Below, in pieces: positions 27,260-36,910 of a stretch of 64,000 bases of DNA (position 1 is the first letter of the stretch; every line of letters begins with the position of its first letter). Source of the DNA: Kutzneria buriramensis (GTDB taxonomy: Bacteria > Actinomycetota > Actinomycetes > Mycobacteriales > Pseudonocardiaceae); the NCBI RefSeq assembly GCF_003387475.1, contig NZ_QUNO01000011.1:248001-312000 (forward strand), in the 5' to 3' direction. A program made the position numbers and the translations under genes. A model generated the notes under the pieces. It saw only the letters and a list, made by a program, of their open reading frames with translations, was not told where the DNA came from and did not search any database.

Positions 27260-28267
27260 CTAGTGGTTGCCCACGCCGCCGGAGTTGCCGCCGCCGACCG
27301 TGTTCCCGGAACCGCCGTTGCTGTTGCCGTTGCCGCCGTTGTTGTTGTCGCCGATGTTGTTGCCGTTGCCGCCCACGTTGCCGCTGCCGGCGTTGTTGCC
27401 CGAGCCGCCGTTGGTGTTGCCCGGCCACCAGTCACGCGGCAGCGTCAGCGACCGCGCCCGCGAGATCGCCGGCGGCGGCGTGACGCGGTAGCGGTGGTTG
27501 CCGATCCCGCCGGAGTTGCCGCCGCCCACGGTGTTCCCGGAACCGCCGTTGCTGTTGCCGTTGCCGCCGTTGTTGTTGTTCCCGATGTTGTTGCCGTTGC
27601 CGCCCACGTTGCCGTTGCCGGCGTTGTTGCCGCCCCCGGAGTTGATGTTGCCCGGGCCGGCGTCGAGGCTGCGACCCAGGTACGGGTTCTCCGGCAGGGT
27701 GACGGGGTCCCCGCCGCCGTTGCCCGCGCCGCCGCTGTTGCCGCCGCCCACGGTGTTGCCGGAGCCGCCGTTGCTGTTGCCGTTGCCGCCGTTGTTCGCG
27801 GAACCGATGTTGTTCCCGTTGCCGCCGGTGTTGCCGTGACCGGCGTTGTTACCCGCGCCGCCGTTGGTGTTGCCGGGCCCGGTCGCCGGCACGTCCGGGC
27901 CGCGGAGGAAGTCGGAGAAGGGGACCGAGGCCGCCTGGGCGAGCCGGGTCAGGCCGTTGTGCGCGCCGCCGGAGTTGCCGCCGCCGACCGTGTTGCCGGA
28001 GCCGCCGTTGCTGTTGCCGTTGCCGCCGTTGTTGTCGTCGCCGATGTTGTTGCCGTTGCCGCCGACATTGCCCTGGCCGGCGTTGTTGCCGTTCCCGCCG
28101 TTCGTGTTGCCGGTCGGCACCACGTTCTGGCTGAGGACATTCACGTTGGAAACGAGTGGCTGTTGGAAAAGGGGGTTGTCCGACGGTGCTGCCGCCGCGA
28201 ATGCCGGTGCCCCGATGACCAGCATTCCGGTAGCGGTCACCGCCACGACAAGTGCCTTCTTGGCCAC
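27260..28267 (-). CDS. Secreted Asn/Gly-rich four-repeat protein
   Basis: 335 residues from GTG 28267, with GGAGAG five bases upstream. Residues 1-25 form a signal peptide (MAKKALVVAV...APAFA). Four 51-residue repeats follow at residues 54-104, 133-183, 207-257 and 284-334. Each contains GGNGNNIG, NNGGNGNSNGGSGNTVGG and GNSGG and is made almost only of Gly, Asn, Ser and Thr. The linkers are 23-28 residues, hydrophobic/aromatic and Pro-containing (for example VPFSDFLRGPDVP, ENPYLGRSL, LPRDWWPG), and a PG or TG precedes each repeat. There are no cysteines. The composition suggests an exported structural, possibly beta-solenoid or amyloid-forming, surface protein. The N-terminal VSNVNVLSQNVVP faintly recalls chaplin/rodlin segments. 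I do not recognise the family. Confidence 0.85.
   Translation of the reverse strand: MAKKALVVAVTATGMLVIGAPAFAAAAPSDNPLFQQPLVSNVNVLSQNVVPTGNTNGGNGNNAGQGNVGGNGNNIGDDNNGGNGNSNGGSGNTVGGGNSGGAHNGLTRLAQAASVPFSDFLRGPDVPATGPGNTNGGAGNNAGHGNTGGNGNNIGSANNGGNGNSNGGSGNTVGGGNSGGAGNGGGDPVTLPENPYLGRSLDAGPGNINSGGGNNAGNGNVGGNGNNIGNNNNGGNGNSNGGSGNTVGGGNSGGIGNHRYRVTPPPAISRARSLTLPRDWWPGNTNGGSGNNAGSGNVGGNGNNIGDNNNGGNGNSNGGSGNTVGGGNSGGVGNH
27266..28108 (-). repeat. Four near-identical 153-bp coding repeats
   Basis: Copies at 27956-28108, 27719-27871, 27497-27649 and 27266-27418 encode the four Asn/Gly repeats. Conservation extends to synonymous positions, which points to recent duplication or gene conversion. Such blocks favour slippage and copy-number change, and short-read assembly may misplace them. 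Confidence 0.9.
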
Positions 28268-28529
28268 GGTCTCTCCTTTTTGATCTTGTATTGTGCGCCG
28301 ATCTCCGCGGGCGGAAGTGCGCCCCCTCCAGCCCGCGGTGCCCCTCGGCCCGACCGAGGCTAGCTGTCGGATCGGTGTGAACCCCGGCCGTTGGCTCGTT
28401 CGGGTGGACCGCAATTCGGTAATTGCTGTCCCTCGCTCGTGGCGATTCGCTAGGCCGAATGGGTAAAAGTGCAAGTGAGGGCGTCGGGTGGAATACCCGG
28501 CCGGGGGACAATGATCGTCCCGCGCTGAT

Positions 28530-28559
28530 TTGCCCGCTCTTCGACGCCTGTGGCATACA
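28530..28559 (+). promoter_or_regulatory. Possible promoter for folP2 operon
   Basis: TTGCCC (28530-28535) and CATACA (28554-28559) are separated by 18 bases, 93 bp before the folP2 start. The whole divergent gap 28268-28651 holds the promoters of the repeat-protein gene and of folP2; I see no gene in it. Confidence 0.35.
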
Positions 28560-28651
28560 GGAGGGTCGGCCCGCGGCCGGCGCGAAATATTTGTGTCGGC
28601 AACCGTGATGGACATTACTCCGAACAGGTGCCGGCCGCGCGTCGTGGCACG

Positions 28652-29530
28652 ATGGCCGGCGTGCGACCGCTGCGATTCGGGACCAGGCAGGCCGGAACGG
28701 ACCGCGCCCTGGTGATGGCGATCGTCAACCGCACCCGGGACTCCTTCTACGACCGCGGCGCCACCTTCGCCGAGGACGCCGCCATGGCCGCCGTGGACGC
28801 GGCCGTCGCTGACGGGGCCGACATCGTGGACATCGGCGGTGTGCGCGCCGGCGCGCAGGGCGAGACCGTGGACGCGGCCGAGGAGGCGCGGCGGGTGGTG
28901 CCCTTCGTCGCGAGGGTCCGTGAACGCCACCCGGACGTCGTGATCAGCGTGGACACCTGGCGGCACGAGGTCGCCGCGCAGGTCTGCCGCGAGGGCGCGG
29001 ACCTGATCAACGACACCTGGGCCGGCGCGGACCCGCGGCTGGCCGAGGTCGCCGCCGAGCATCAGGTCGGCATCGTCTGCTCGCACACCGGCGGGCTGCC
29101 GCCGCGCACCGACCCGTTCCGCCCGCGTTACCACGACGTCGTCGCGGCGGTGGTGGACGAACTCGTCGGCGCGGCCGAGCGCATGGTGGCGCTGGGCGTG
29201 CCGGCCGATGGCATCCTCATCGACCCCACCCACGACTTCGGCAAGAACACCTGGCACGGGTTGGAGCTGCTGCGCCGCGTGGACGAGCTCGTCGGCACCG
29301 GCTGGCCGGTGCTGATGGCGTTGTCCAACAAGGACTTCGTCGGCGAGACCCTCGGCGTGGGCCTGGAGGAACGGGTCGACGGCACGCTCGCGGCGACCGC
29401 CGTCGCGGCGTGGGGCGGCGCACGCGTGTTCCGGGCACACCAGGTGCAGCAGACCCGGCGGGTGCTGGAGATGGTGGCCAGCATCGCCGGCACCCGACCG
29501 CCGTCGACGGTGTTGCGGGCACTGGCCTGA
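28652..29530 (+). CDS. folP2: Dihydropteroate synthase-like protein FolP2
   Basis: 292 residues of the pterin-binding TIM-barrel family. Landmarks are VMAIVNRTRDSFYDRG (the MGIVNVTPDSFSDGG loop, with substitutions), ADIVDIGGVRAGAQG in place of the DIGGESTRPG loop, and ISVDTWRHEVA. In actinobacteria this FolP2 paralogue lies next to gpgS; the mycobacterial protein reportedly lacks ordinary dihydropteroate synthase activity, so its true substrate is open. The changed loops here agree with that. An ATG at 28652 is chosen; the GTG at 28661 is possible. The stop overlaps the gpgS start (TGATG). Confidence 0.88.
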   Translation: MAGVRPLRFGTRQAGTDRALVMAIVNRTRDSFYDRGATFAEDAAMAAVDAAVADGADIVDIGGVRAGAQGETVDAAEEARRVVPFVARVRERHPDVVISVDTWRHEVAAQVCREGADLINDTWAGADPRLAEVAAEHQVGIVCSHTGGLPPRTDPFRPRYHDVVAAVVDELVGAAERMVALGVPADGILIDPTHDFGKNTWHGLELLRRVDELVGTGWPVLMALSNKDFVGETLGVGLEERVDGTLAATAVAAWGGARVFRAHQVQQTRRVLEMVASIAGTRPPSTVLRALA

Positions 29531-30504
29531 TGCTGCCCACGACCGAGCGGTGGTTCCGCGACCGCACCTGGCAGGAACCCGCGTGGACCGCGGCGGAACT
29601 GGTGCGCGCCAAGGGTGATCGCACCGTGAGCGTGGTGCTGCCGGCGCTCGACGAACAGGAGACGGTCGGCGGCGTGGTGGCCGCGGTTCGCCCGCTGCTG
29701 GGCTCGCTGGTCGACGAGCTGGTGGTGATCGACTCCGGGTCCACCGACCGAACGGTCGAGGCAGCGCGGGCCGCCGGCGCGCGGGTGGTGCTGCGCACCG
29801 ACGTCCTGCCCGAGCTGGAACCGTTGCCCGGCAAGGGAGAAGTGCTCTGGCGGTCGCTCGCCGCGACCACCGGCGAGCTGGTGGTGTTCCTCGACTCCGA
29901 CCTCGTGGACCCGGATCCGGGCTTCGTGCCGGCGCTGGTGGGCCCGTTGTTGACAGCTCCGGGCGTGCAGCTGGTGAAGGGCTTCTACCGGCGGCCGCTG
30001 CGGTTGGAGAGCACCGGCGGCGGCCGCGTCACCGAGCTGCTGGCCCGGCCGGTGCTCGCCGCGCTGCGGCCGGAATTGTCCGGCGTGGTGCAACCGCTCG
30101 GCGGCGAATACGCCGCGACGCGCGAACTTCTCGAGTCGGTGCCGTTCGCGGCCGGCTACGGCGTGGAGATCGGGCTGCTGCTCGACACGTACGCGGCATA
30201 CGGCCTGGACGGCCTCGCACAGGTCAATCTGGGTGTGCGCAAGCACCGGAACCGGTCCCTGCTGCAACTCGGCGCGATGGCCAGCCAGATCCTCGGCACG
30301 GCACTGGCCCGATGTGGTACGGACGTGGGCGAGGCCACCGTGCTGACGCAGTTCGTGCAGGTAGACGGCGAATGGCTGCCGAATCCGACCACCGTGTCGA
30401 CCGCCGACCGGCCGCCGATGAAGATCGTCCGCGGCGCCGGCGGGCGGGTTTCGGACGACCCACGTGCACGGGTGGCCCCGGACGTGCCACGATCGATGCC
30501 GTGA
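29530..30504 (+). CDS. gpgS: Glucosyl-3-phosphoglycerate synthase GpgS
   Basis: 324 residues, exactly the length of the mycobacterial enzyme as I recall it. It is a retaining GT-A glycosyltransferase (GT81) that joins UDP-glucose and 3-phosphoglycerate as the first step to polymethylated glucose lipopolysaccharide or glucosylglycerate. VSVVLPALDEQETVGGV opens the nucleotide-binding domain, VVFLDSDLVDPD has the metal-binding DSD motif, and VQPLGGEYAATRELLE contacts the acceptor. It lies in a four-gene overlapping operon from folP2 to tagA. Confidence 0.95.
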   Translation: MLPTTERWFRDRTWQEPAWTAAELVRAKGDRTVSVVLPALDEQETVGGVVAAVRPLLGSLVDELVVIDSGSTDRTVEAARAAGARVVLRTDVLPELEPLPGKGEVLWRSLAATTGELVVFLDSDLVDPDPGFVPALVGPLLTAPGVQLVKGFYRRPLRLESTGGGRVTELLARPVLAALRPELSGVVQPLGGEYAATRELLESVPFAAGYGVEIGLLLDTYAAYGLDGLAQVNLGVRKHRNRSLLQLGAMASQILGTALARCGTDVGEATVLTQFVQVDGEWLPNPTTVSTADRPPMKIVRGAGGRVSDDPRARVAPDVPRSMP

Positions 30505-30815
30505 CCACCGTACTTCTCTACCTCGTCGTGATGGCCGTGGTGGCGGGCGTGGTGTTCCTGGCCGCGTCGCTGGTCTTCGGCCGCGGCGAGGAGCTGGCCC
30601 CGCTGCCGCCGGGCGCGTCGCCGACGCGGCTGCCCGCCGACGAGGTCACCGAGCAGGACATCCAGGACCTGCGGTTCCAGCAGGTGTTCCGCGGCTACAA
30701 GATGTCCGAGGTCGACTGGGCGCTGGACCGGCTGGGCCGCGAGGTGACCGAGCTGCGTGCCCGGGTGGCCGAGCTGGAGGAACAGCAGCAGTCCGTGGAG
30801 GAGGGCGCGCGGTGA
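30501..30815 (+). CDS. Membrane-anchored DivIVA-domain protein (Rv1209-like)
   Basis: 104 residues. One N-terminal transmembrane helix (LYLVVMAVVAGVVFLAASLV) is followed by a short linker and a DivIVA-type segment: VTEQDIQDLRFQQVFRGYKM then SEVDWALDRLGREVTELRAR, a coiled coil. DivIVA-like domains bind curved membrane at poles and septa. It overlaps gpgS and tagA by four bases each, an arrangement kept in mycobacteria, so a link between cell-pole organisation and this operon is conserved but unexplained. Confidence 0.87.
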   Translation: MTTVLLYLVVMAVVAGVVFLAASLVFGRGEELAPLPPGASPTRLPADEVTEQDIQDLRFQQVFRGYKMSEVDWALDRLGREVTELRARVAELEEQQQSVEEGAR

Positions 30816-31363
30816 CCGAAGTGGTCCGCTGCGCGTGGGGTGACTCCACAGAGGACTACCAGCGCTACCACGACGAGGAGTGGGGCGTCGAACTGCGCGG
30901 CGAGTCCGAGATGTTCGAGCGGCTCACCCTCGAGGGCTTCCAGTCCGGCCTGTCCTGGATCACCATCCTGCGCAAACGCGAGGCGTTCCGCGCCGCGTTC
31001 GAGCGCTTCGACGTGCAGAAGGTCGCCGCGTTCGGCGAGGCGGACGTCGAGCGGCTGATGGCCGACCCGGGCATCGTGCGCAACCGGCAGAAGATCGCCG
31101 CCGCGGTCCGCAACGCCAACACCGTGCTCGGCCTGGACCAACCGCTGGACGACCTGCTCTGGTCGTTCGCGCCGACCGGCCGCCGCCGCCGCCCGCGCAC
31201 CATCGCCGACGTCCCGGCGGTCACGCCCGAGTCGACCGCGATGGCCAAGGCGTTGCGCAAGCTCGGATTCGTGTTCGTGGGCCCGACCACGTGCTATGCG
31301 CTCATGCAGGCGACCGGCATGGTCGACGATCACGTCGCCACCTGCTGGCGGGCCCGCCGCTGA
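30812..31363 (+). CDS. tagA: DNA-3-methyladenine glycosylase I
   Basis: 183 residues of the Tag family, which excises 3-methyladenine from alkylated DNA. The structural zinc ligands are visible: Cys in RCAWGDS at the N-terminus, His in RYHDEEWGVE, and His/Cys in DDHVATCW near the C-terminus. The substrate pocket motif EGFQSGLSWITILRKR is intact. It is the last gene of the folP2-gpgS operon. Confidence 0.95.
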   Translation: MTEVVRCAWGDSTEDYQRYHDEEWGVELRGESEMFERLTLEGFQSGLSWITILRKREAFRAAFERFDVQKVAAFGEADVERLMADPGIVRNRQKIAAAVRNANTVLGLDQPLDDLLWSFAPTGRRRRPRTIADVPAVTPESTAMAKALRKLGFVFVGPTTCYALMQATGMVDDHVATCWRARR

Positions 31364-31584
31364 CCGTCCATAACGGACCGGGTGTGACCGCCGCGGCCGC
31401 CGACCGGCGTGCCGATCGGCGGCAGGGCCGCTGACTTGCCAAGATGGTCCTGGTGGGCGTGTGGGCGGCCGGCGGTGAAAAGATCGGTTCGGTTTCACGC
31501 CCGATCGTGGATGGGGGAGAATGGACCAGACCCGACAGGCTGGGAGGCGGTCGGGCCTAGCTGGACAGATGGAGGGAGCACGCT

Positions 31585-31752
31585 ATGGCGGCCATGAAGC
31601 CCAGGACCGGCGACGGTCCCCTTGAGGTCACCAAGGAGGGGCGCGGCATCGTGATGCGGGTGCCCCTCGAAGGTGGTGGGCGCCTCGTCGTCGAGATGTC
31701 GGCGGAGGAGGCGAGCGAACTGGGCGATGCCCTCAAGGGCGTCGTGAACTGA
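31585..31752 (+). CDS. DUF3117 small protein
   Basis: 55 residues from ATG 31585, with GGAGGG eight bases upstream. The sequence MAAMKPRTGDGPLEVTKEGR then GIVMRVPLEGGGRLVVEMS matches the DUF3117 family, a tiny beta-rich protein with one gene in nearly every actinobacterium. The gene lies between tagA and glgC in mycobacteria as well (Rv1211). Function unknown; the strict conservation suggests an essential or regulatory role. The gap 31364-31584 before it shows no further gene. Confidence 0.92.
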   Translation: MAAMKPRTGDGPLEVTKEGRGIVMRVPLEGGGRLVVEMSAEEASELGDALKGVVN

Positions 31753-31833
31753 CGCTGCCGCTCCCCGTGTTCCCCCAGCCCCGGTTTCCCACGTGGAGCC
31801 GGGGCAGAATTCGTTCCCCTGCTGGAGGTTCCC

Positions 31834-33260
<1,427 letters not shown>

Positions 33261-33270
<10 letters not shown>

Positions 33271-34154
33271 TCGGCGACGAAGGCTCGGAACAGCTCGGCG
33301 GCCGGGGGCAGCGGCACGCCGGCCGCCCACACCAGGCCGATGGTGCGGCTGGCGGTCGGCGTCAGCCCCAGCTCGACGACGCCGTTCAACGCCGTGTCGG
33401 ACTGCGGCAGCAGCGCCACGCCCAGACCGGCGGCGACGAGCCCGCGCACGGTGTCGACCTCCTCGCCCTCGAAGGCCAGCACCGGCAGGAAGCCCGCCCG
33501 CTCGCACAGGTCGTCGGTGATGCGGCGCAGGCCGTAGCCGGCCTTCATGCCGACGAACTGCTCGTCGGCGATCTCCTCCAGCCGGATCCGACGGCGTCCG
33601 GCCAGGGCATGCCCGGTCGGCACGGTCAGCAGCAGCGGCTGCTCGTACAGCGGCAGGCACTCCAGGTCGGGCTCGTCCACGGGCAGCGGCGCGGTCAGCG
33701 CGAGGTCGACGTCGCCGGCCCGGACCCTGGCCAGCATCTCCTCGTGCGCGGCCTGCTTCAGCGCGAACCGCACCTGCGGATGCGATGTGCGAAACGCACG
33801 CAGCAGCTCGGGCACCCGCACCCCGCCCATGGTGTGCAGAAACGCCAGCACGACCTGCCCGCGTTCCGGATCGGCCTCGCCGATGGCCCGCCGGCAGCCC
33901 GCTTCCAACACGCCCAGCGCCTGCTCGGCGGCCTCGGCCAGGATCTGCCCGGCCTTGGTCAGCCGCACGCCACGGCCGTTGCGGACGATCACCGGCGTGC
34001 CCAGTTCGGCGCTCAACGCCGCCAGCCATCGGCTGACGGTCGGCTGCGGCACGCCGAGCCGGTCGGCGGCCCGCGTCACGTGCTGCTCGGCGGCCAGGGC
34101 CCGCAGCAGCGCGAGCCTCGGCGCGAGCCCGGCGGCCAGCTGCTCGTGCGTCAT
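33261..34154 (-). CDS. LysR-family transcriptional regulator
   Basis: 297 residues. The N-terminal winged helix has the LysR signature HVTRAADRLGVPQPTVSRWL and the following ELGTPVIVRNGRGVRLTKAG. The C-terminal periplasmic-binding-like domain should sense a small effector. It starts within the last four bases of the upstream lipoprotein gene, so the two are co-transcribed. LysR regulators often control a divergent neighbour, but here the nearest genes are convergent, so the target is unclear. Confidence 0.9.
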
Positions 34155-35632
34155 CCGAAGTCCAGGGGCAGGTCGATCGGCGCGGCGCCGGCGGTGATGT
34201 CCACCCGGCCGAGGGCGGTCACCTGCACCGGACCCGTGTTCACCCCGATCTTGACCGACTTCACCGCCGCCGGCACCTCGAACACCAGCGCGGCCGGCAG
34301 CAGGTCGCCGTCGTAGCGGACGCCGACCAGCGGGGCTTTGCCTCCGTCGGGCAGCGTCAGCGTGAACGAGTTCTTGGTCACCTGACCGGCCATGATCGCC
34401 GGCAGCTGCCCGGAGGTCTTGATCGCCACCTCCAGCAGGGACTTGCCGGCGGCGCTCTCGGTGACGAGCTGGTAGTCGCCGCTGTCCAGCTTGATCGGGC
34501 GCTGCCAGCCCAGCCGCACGCCGGTGACGGTCAGCTGCGCGGCGTGATCACCGGCCGGCAGGCCGCCGTACGGCACGGCGGTCCGCACGGTGATCGGCTG
34601 GGACGCGTTCGCCGGTGCCTTGCTCACGCCGCTCGGCGTCAGCAGCGCGTCCGGCGGCGGGGTGGCCCGCTGGCCGCCGGGCACCTCCAGGCGCTGGTCC
34701 AGCGACTTCGCCCCGACGCTGCTCAGCACCAGCGACTCCGGACCGGCCTTGTCCGGGACGGTGTAGATGACGAAGACGTCGCCGGAGTCCGGCAGCCGGT
34801 CGGGGGACAGCACAGTCGTTCGACCGTCGATGACCAGCGACAACGTCGACTGCTGCGGCGCGAAGCCCGACCACTGCTGCGCCGCGAACGCGGGATCGGT
34901 CTTGCCCGGGCGCTCCACGTGGAGGCGCAGCACCCGCAGCTGCACGCCCTTGTCCGGGACGAGCGTGGCGCCGCCGCCGATCGGGAAGGTGGCCGGACGG
35001 CCGTAGCCGGTGGCGTTCACCGCGAGCAGGTCGTCGTGCACGCGTACGGCCACCTTCTCGGTGAGGCCGAGGTCGACGTTCGACTTGTGCTCGGTGTCGG
35101 TGAGCACGGCGACGAAGTTGGCCCGTGCGGTGCGGTTGACCGTCGCCTTCGGGTCGGTCGTGGAGCCGTCGGCCCGCAGCAGTTCGTCACCGACGGGCGT
35201 GCTGCGGTTGCCCGGCTGCGGCACCTGCGGATCCTGCACCGAGAGCTGGATCTGGCTGGCGTTCTCGCCGGTCTTGATCATCGGGATCGGCACCCACGCG
35301 TTGGCCGGCGGGCTGCCCGGCACCTGGACCGGGCCGCACCACAGCCGGCCGTCGACCTGGCCGTCCGTGCCGACCCGGGCGAACCAGCACTGCGGCTTCC
35401 CGGCGCCGGACGCCGACACGTAGCCGAAGCTGACCGCGGAGGCCAGCTCACGCTCCCCGGCGGCCTGCAACCCGGCCGGATCGAGGATCTGCTTGCCTTC
35501 GACGGTCAGGGTGGGCGGGGTGGAGCCGCTGCTGGCGTGCGAGGTCGAACAGGCGGCCGCGCCGAGTACCAGCGCGGCCGCCGACAGCAGGCGCACGGCA
35601 CGGCCCCCAGGCCCGTGCACGGTGGGTGACAC
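34151..35632 (-). CDS. Lipoprotein of unknown family
   Basis: 493 residues. GTG start with GAGGACC upstream, a signal peptide ending in VLGAAAC (lipobox Cys28), then an extracellular part rich in beta-strand sequence. A central region IDGRTTVLSPDRLPDSGDVF and a C-terminal section ending LDITAGAAPIDLPLDFG-type strands suggest several Ig-like or sandwich domains. No catalytic motif is visible. Coupling to a LysR gene is unusual for a surface lipoprotein. A CRP-like site lies 82 bp upstream. Confidence 0.78.
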   Translation of the reverse strand: MSPTVHGPGGRAVRLLSAAALVLGAAACSTSHASSGSTPPTLTVEGKQILDPAGLQAAGERELASAVSFGYVSASGAGKPQCWFARVGTDGQVDGRLWCGPVQVPGSPPANAWVPIPMIKTGENASQIQLSVQDPQVPQPGNRSTPVGDELLRADGSTTDPKATVNRTARANFVAVLTDTEHKSNVDLGLTEKVAVRVHDDLLAVNATGYGRPATFPIGGGATLVPDKGVQLRVLRLHVERPGKTDPAFAAQQWSGFAPQQSTLSLVIDGRTTVLSPDRLPDSGDVFVIYTVPDKAGPESLVLSSVGAKSLDQRLEVPGGQRATPPPDALLTPSGVSKAPANASQPITVRTAVPYGGLPAGDHAAQLTVTGVRLGWQRPIKLDSGDYQLVTESAAGKSLLEVAIKTSGQLPAIMAGQVTKNSFTLTLPDGGKAPLVGVRYDGDLLPAALVFEVPAAVKSVKIGVNTGPVQVTALGRVDITAGAAPIDLPLDFG

Positions 35633-35713
35633 CGGTCCTCCGATAGCTCGAACAAGATCGCTCTATCGGTAAAGGTGGCTGGCGCGGGCCGAGGGTTGCA
35701 TGACTGGATTTGA

Positions 35714-35729
35714 AGTGATCTAGCTCACA
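35714..35729 (-). promoter_or_regulatory. CRP/GlxR-type binding site
   Basis: On the minus strand TGTGAGCTAGATCACT matches the CRP-family consensus TGTGA-N6-TCACA at nine of ten specified bases, and the central TA of the actinobacterial version is present. It overlaps the glgM stop codon and lies 82 bp upstream of the lipoprotein start, a plausible activator or repressor position for that operon. Confidence 0.55.
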
Positions 35730-36871
35730 CTGCGGTATACCTCGACGGTCTGGGCGGCCACGCCCGACCAGGAGAACTCCCGCACCGCCCGATCCCGACC
35801 GGCCGCGCCCATCGCCGCGGCCCGGGCCGGGTCGGCCAGCAACCGGGAGATCGCCGCCGCCAACTCGTCGCGGTACGTCTCGACGTCGTTCTCGTCGTAG
35901 TGCACCAGCAGCCCGGTCTCGCCGTCGGCCACCACCTCGGGAATGCCGCCGACGTCGGAGGCGACCACCGCGGTGCCGCAGGCCATCGCCTCCAGGTTCA
36001 CGATGCCCAGCGGCTCGTACACCGACGGGCACACGAACACCGTCGCGTGGCTGAGGACCTGCTTGACCTCCTCGGTCGGCAGCATCTCCTGGATCCAGAA
36101 CACGCCCGGCCGCGCCTTGGCCAGCTCCGCCACCGCCGCCTCGGTTTCGGCGGCGATCTCCGGCGTGTCCGGCGCGCCCGCGCACAGCACCAGCTGCGCG
36201 TCCTCGGAGATCCGGTGCGCCGCCGCCACCAGGTGCCCGACGCCCTTCTGCCGCGTGATCCGCCCGACGAACGCCACGATCGGCTTGGACGGGTCGATGC
36301 CGTGCCGCTCCAACGCGTCCGTGCCGGACACGCGCTCGTACAGCGAGGTGTCGATGCCGTTGCGGACCACGTGCACGCGGGCCGGATCCAGCGCCGGGTA
36401 GCAGTCCAGGACGTCGGCGCGCATGCCGTCACTGACCGCGATGATCGCGTCCGCTGCGTCGTACGCGGTGCGTTCCACCCACGACGACAGCCGGTAGCCG
36501 CCGCCGAGCTGCTCGGCCTTCCAGGGCCGCCGCGGCTCCAGCGAGTGCGCCGTGATCACGTGCGGCACCCCGTGCAGGATCTTCGCCAGGTGGCCGGCGA
36601 AATTCGCGTACCACGTATGTGAATGCACGAGGTCGACGCCCTCGACCGCGGCGGTGATCTCCAGATCCACCGACAGCGTGGACAGGGCCGGGTTGGCGCC
36701 CCGCAGGTTCGGCGCCGGCTGGTGCGCGACCGCGTCGGGCCGCTCGCCACCGAAACAGTGCACGTCCACGTCGACCAGCTCGCGCAACCGGGGCACGAGG
36801 AATCCGACGTGAACGCCTGCCCCGCCGTACACCTCGGGCGGGTACTCGCGTGTCAGTAATCCGATCCGCAC
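35720..36871 (-). CDS. glgM: GlgA-type glycosyltransferase (GlgM)
   Basis: 383 residues, GT-B fold, GT4 family. LLTREYPPEVYGGAGVHVG is the N-terminal donor/acceptor glycine motif and EPLGIVNLEAMACG the GT4 E-x7-E motif. In mycobacteria this enzyme makes maltose-1-phosphate from ADP-glucose, feeding GlgE-type alpha-glucan synthesis; older annotation calls it glycogen synthase. Divergent from glgC, which supplies ADP-glucose. The GTG at 36871 gives the expected MRIGLLTREYPP start; a TTG nine bases upstream is possible. Confidence 0.93.
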   Translation of the reverse strand: MRIGLLTREYPPEVYGGAGVHVGFLVPRLRELVDVDVHCFGGERPDAVAHQPAPNLRGANPALSTLSVDLEITAAVEGVDLVHSHTWYANFAGHLAKILHGVPHVITAHSLEPRRPWKAEQLGGGYRLSSWVERTAYDAADAIIAVSDGMRADVLDCYPALDPARVHVVRNGIDTSLYERVSGTDALERHGIDPSKPIVAFVGRITRQKGVGHLVAAAHRISEDAQLVLCAGAPDTPEIAAETEAAVAELAKARPGVFWIQEMLPTEEVKQVLSHATVFVCPSVYEPLGIVNLEAMACGTAVVASDVGGIPEVVADGETGLLVHYDENDVETYRDELAAAISRLLADPARAAAMGAAGRDRAVREFSWSGVAAQTVEVYRSVS

Positions 36872-36873
36872 AG

Positions 36874-36902
36874 CTGACAACCTAGTGCCCGGCGGATAGG
36901 GT
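36874..36902 (+). promoter_or_regulatory. glgC promoter, near-leaderless
   Basis: CTGACA (36874-36879), a 17-base spacer and TAGGGT (36897-36902) make a good sigma-A promoter. Transcription should start within a few bases of the GTG at 36911, giving little or no leader. The -35 box is three bases from the glgM start codon on the other strand. Confidence 0.6.
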
Positions 36903-36910
36903 CACTGATC

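Noticed and set aside
27266-28108. CRISPR array or PE_PGRS-type gene at the repeated DNA
   Set aside because: Repeats are 153 bp, in frame and coding; there is no short-repeat/unique-spacer pattern, and there is no PE domain.
22882-28267. Specialised-metabolite or RiPP cluster in the secretion island
   Set aside because: No synthetase, lanthipeptide or radical-SAM gene occurs; genes encode secreted hydrolases and a repeat protein.
28268-29440. Long minus-strand frame joining the Asn/Gly-rich protein to sequence opposite folP2
   Set aside because: The real protein starts at the GTG at 28267 with a ribosome-binding site and a signal peptide; the upstream part is antisense to folP2 and has no coding signature.
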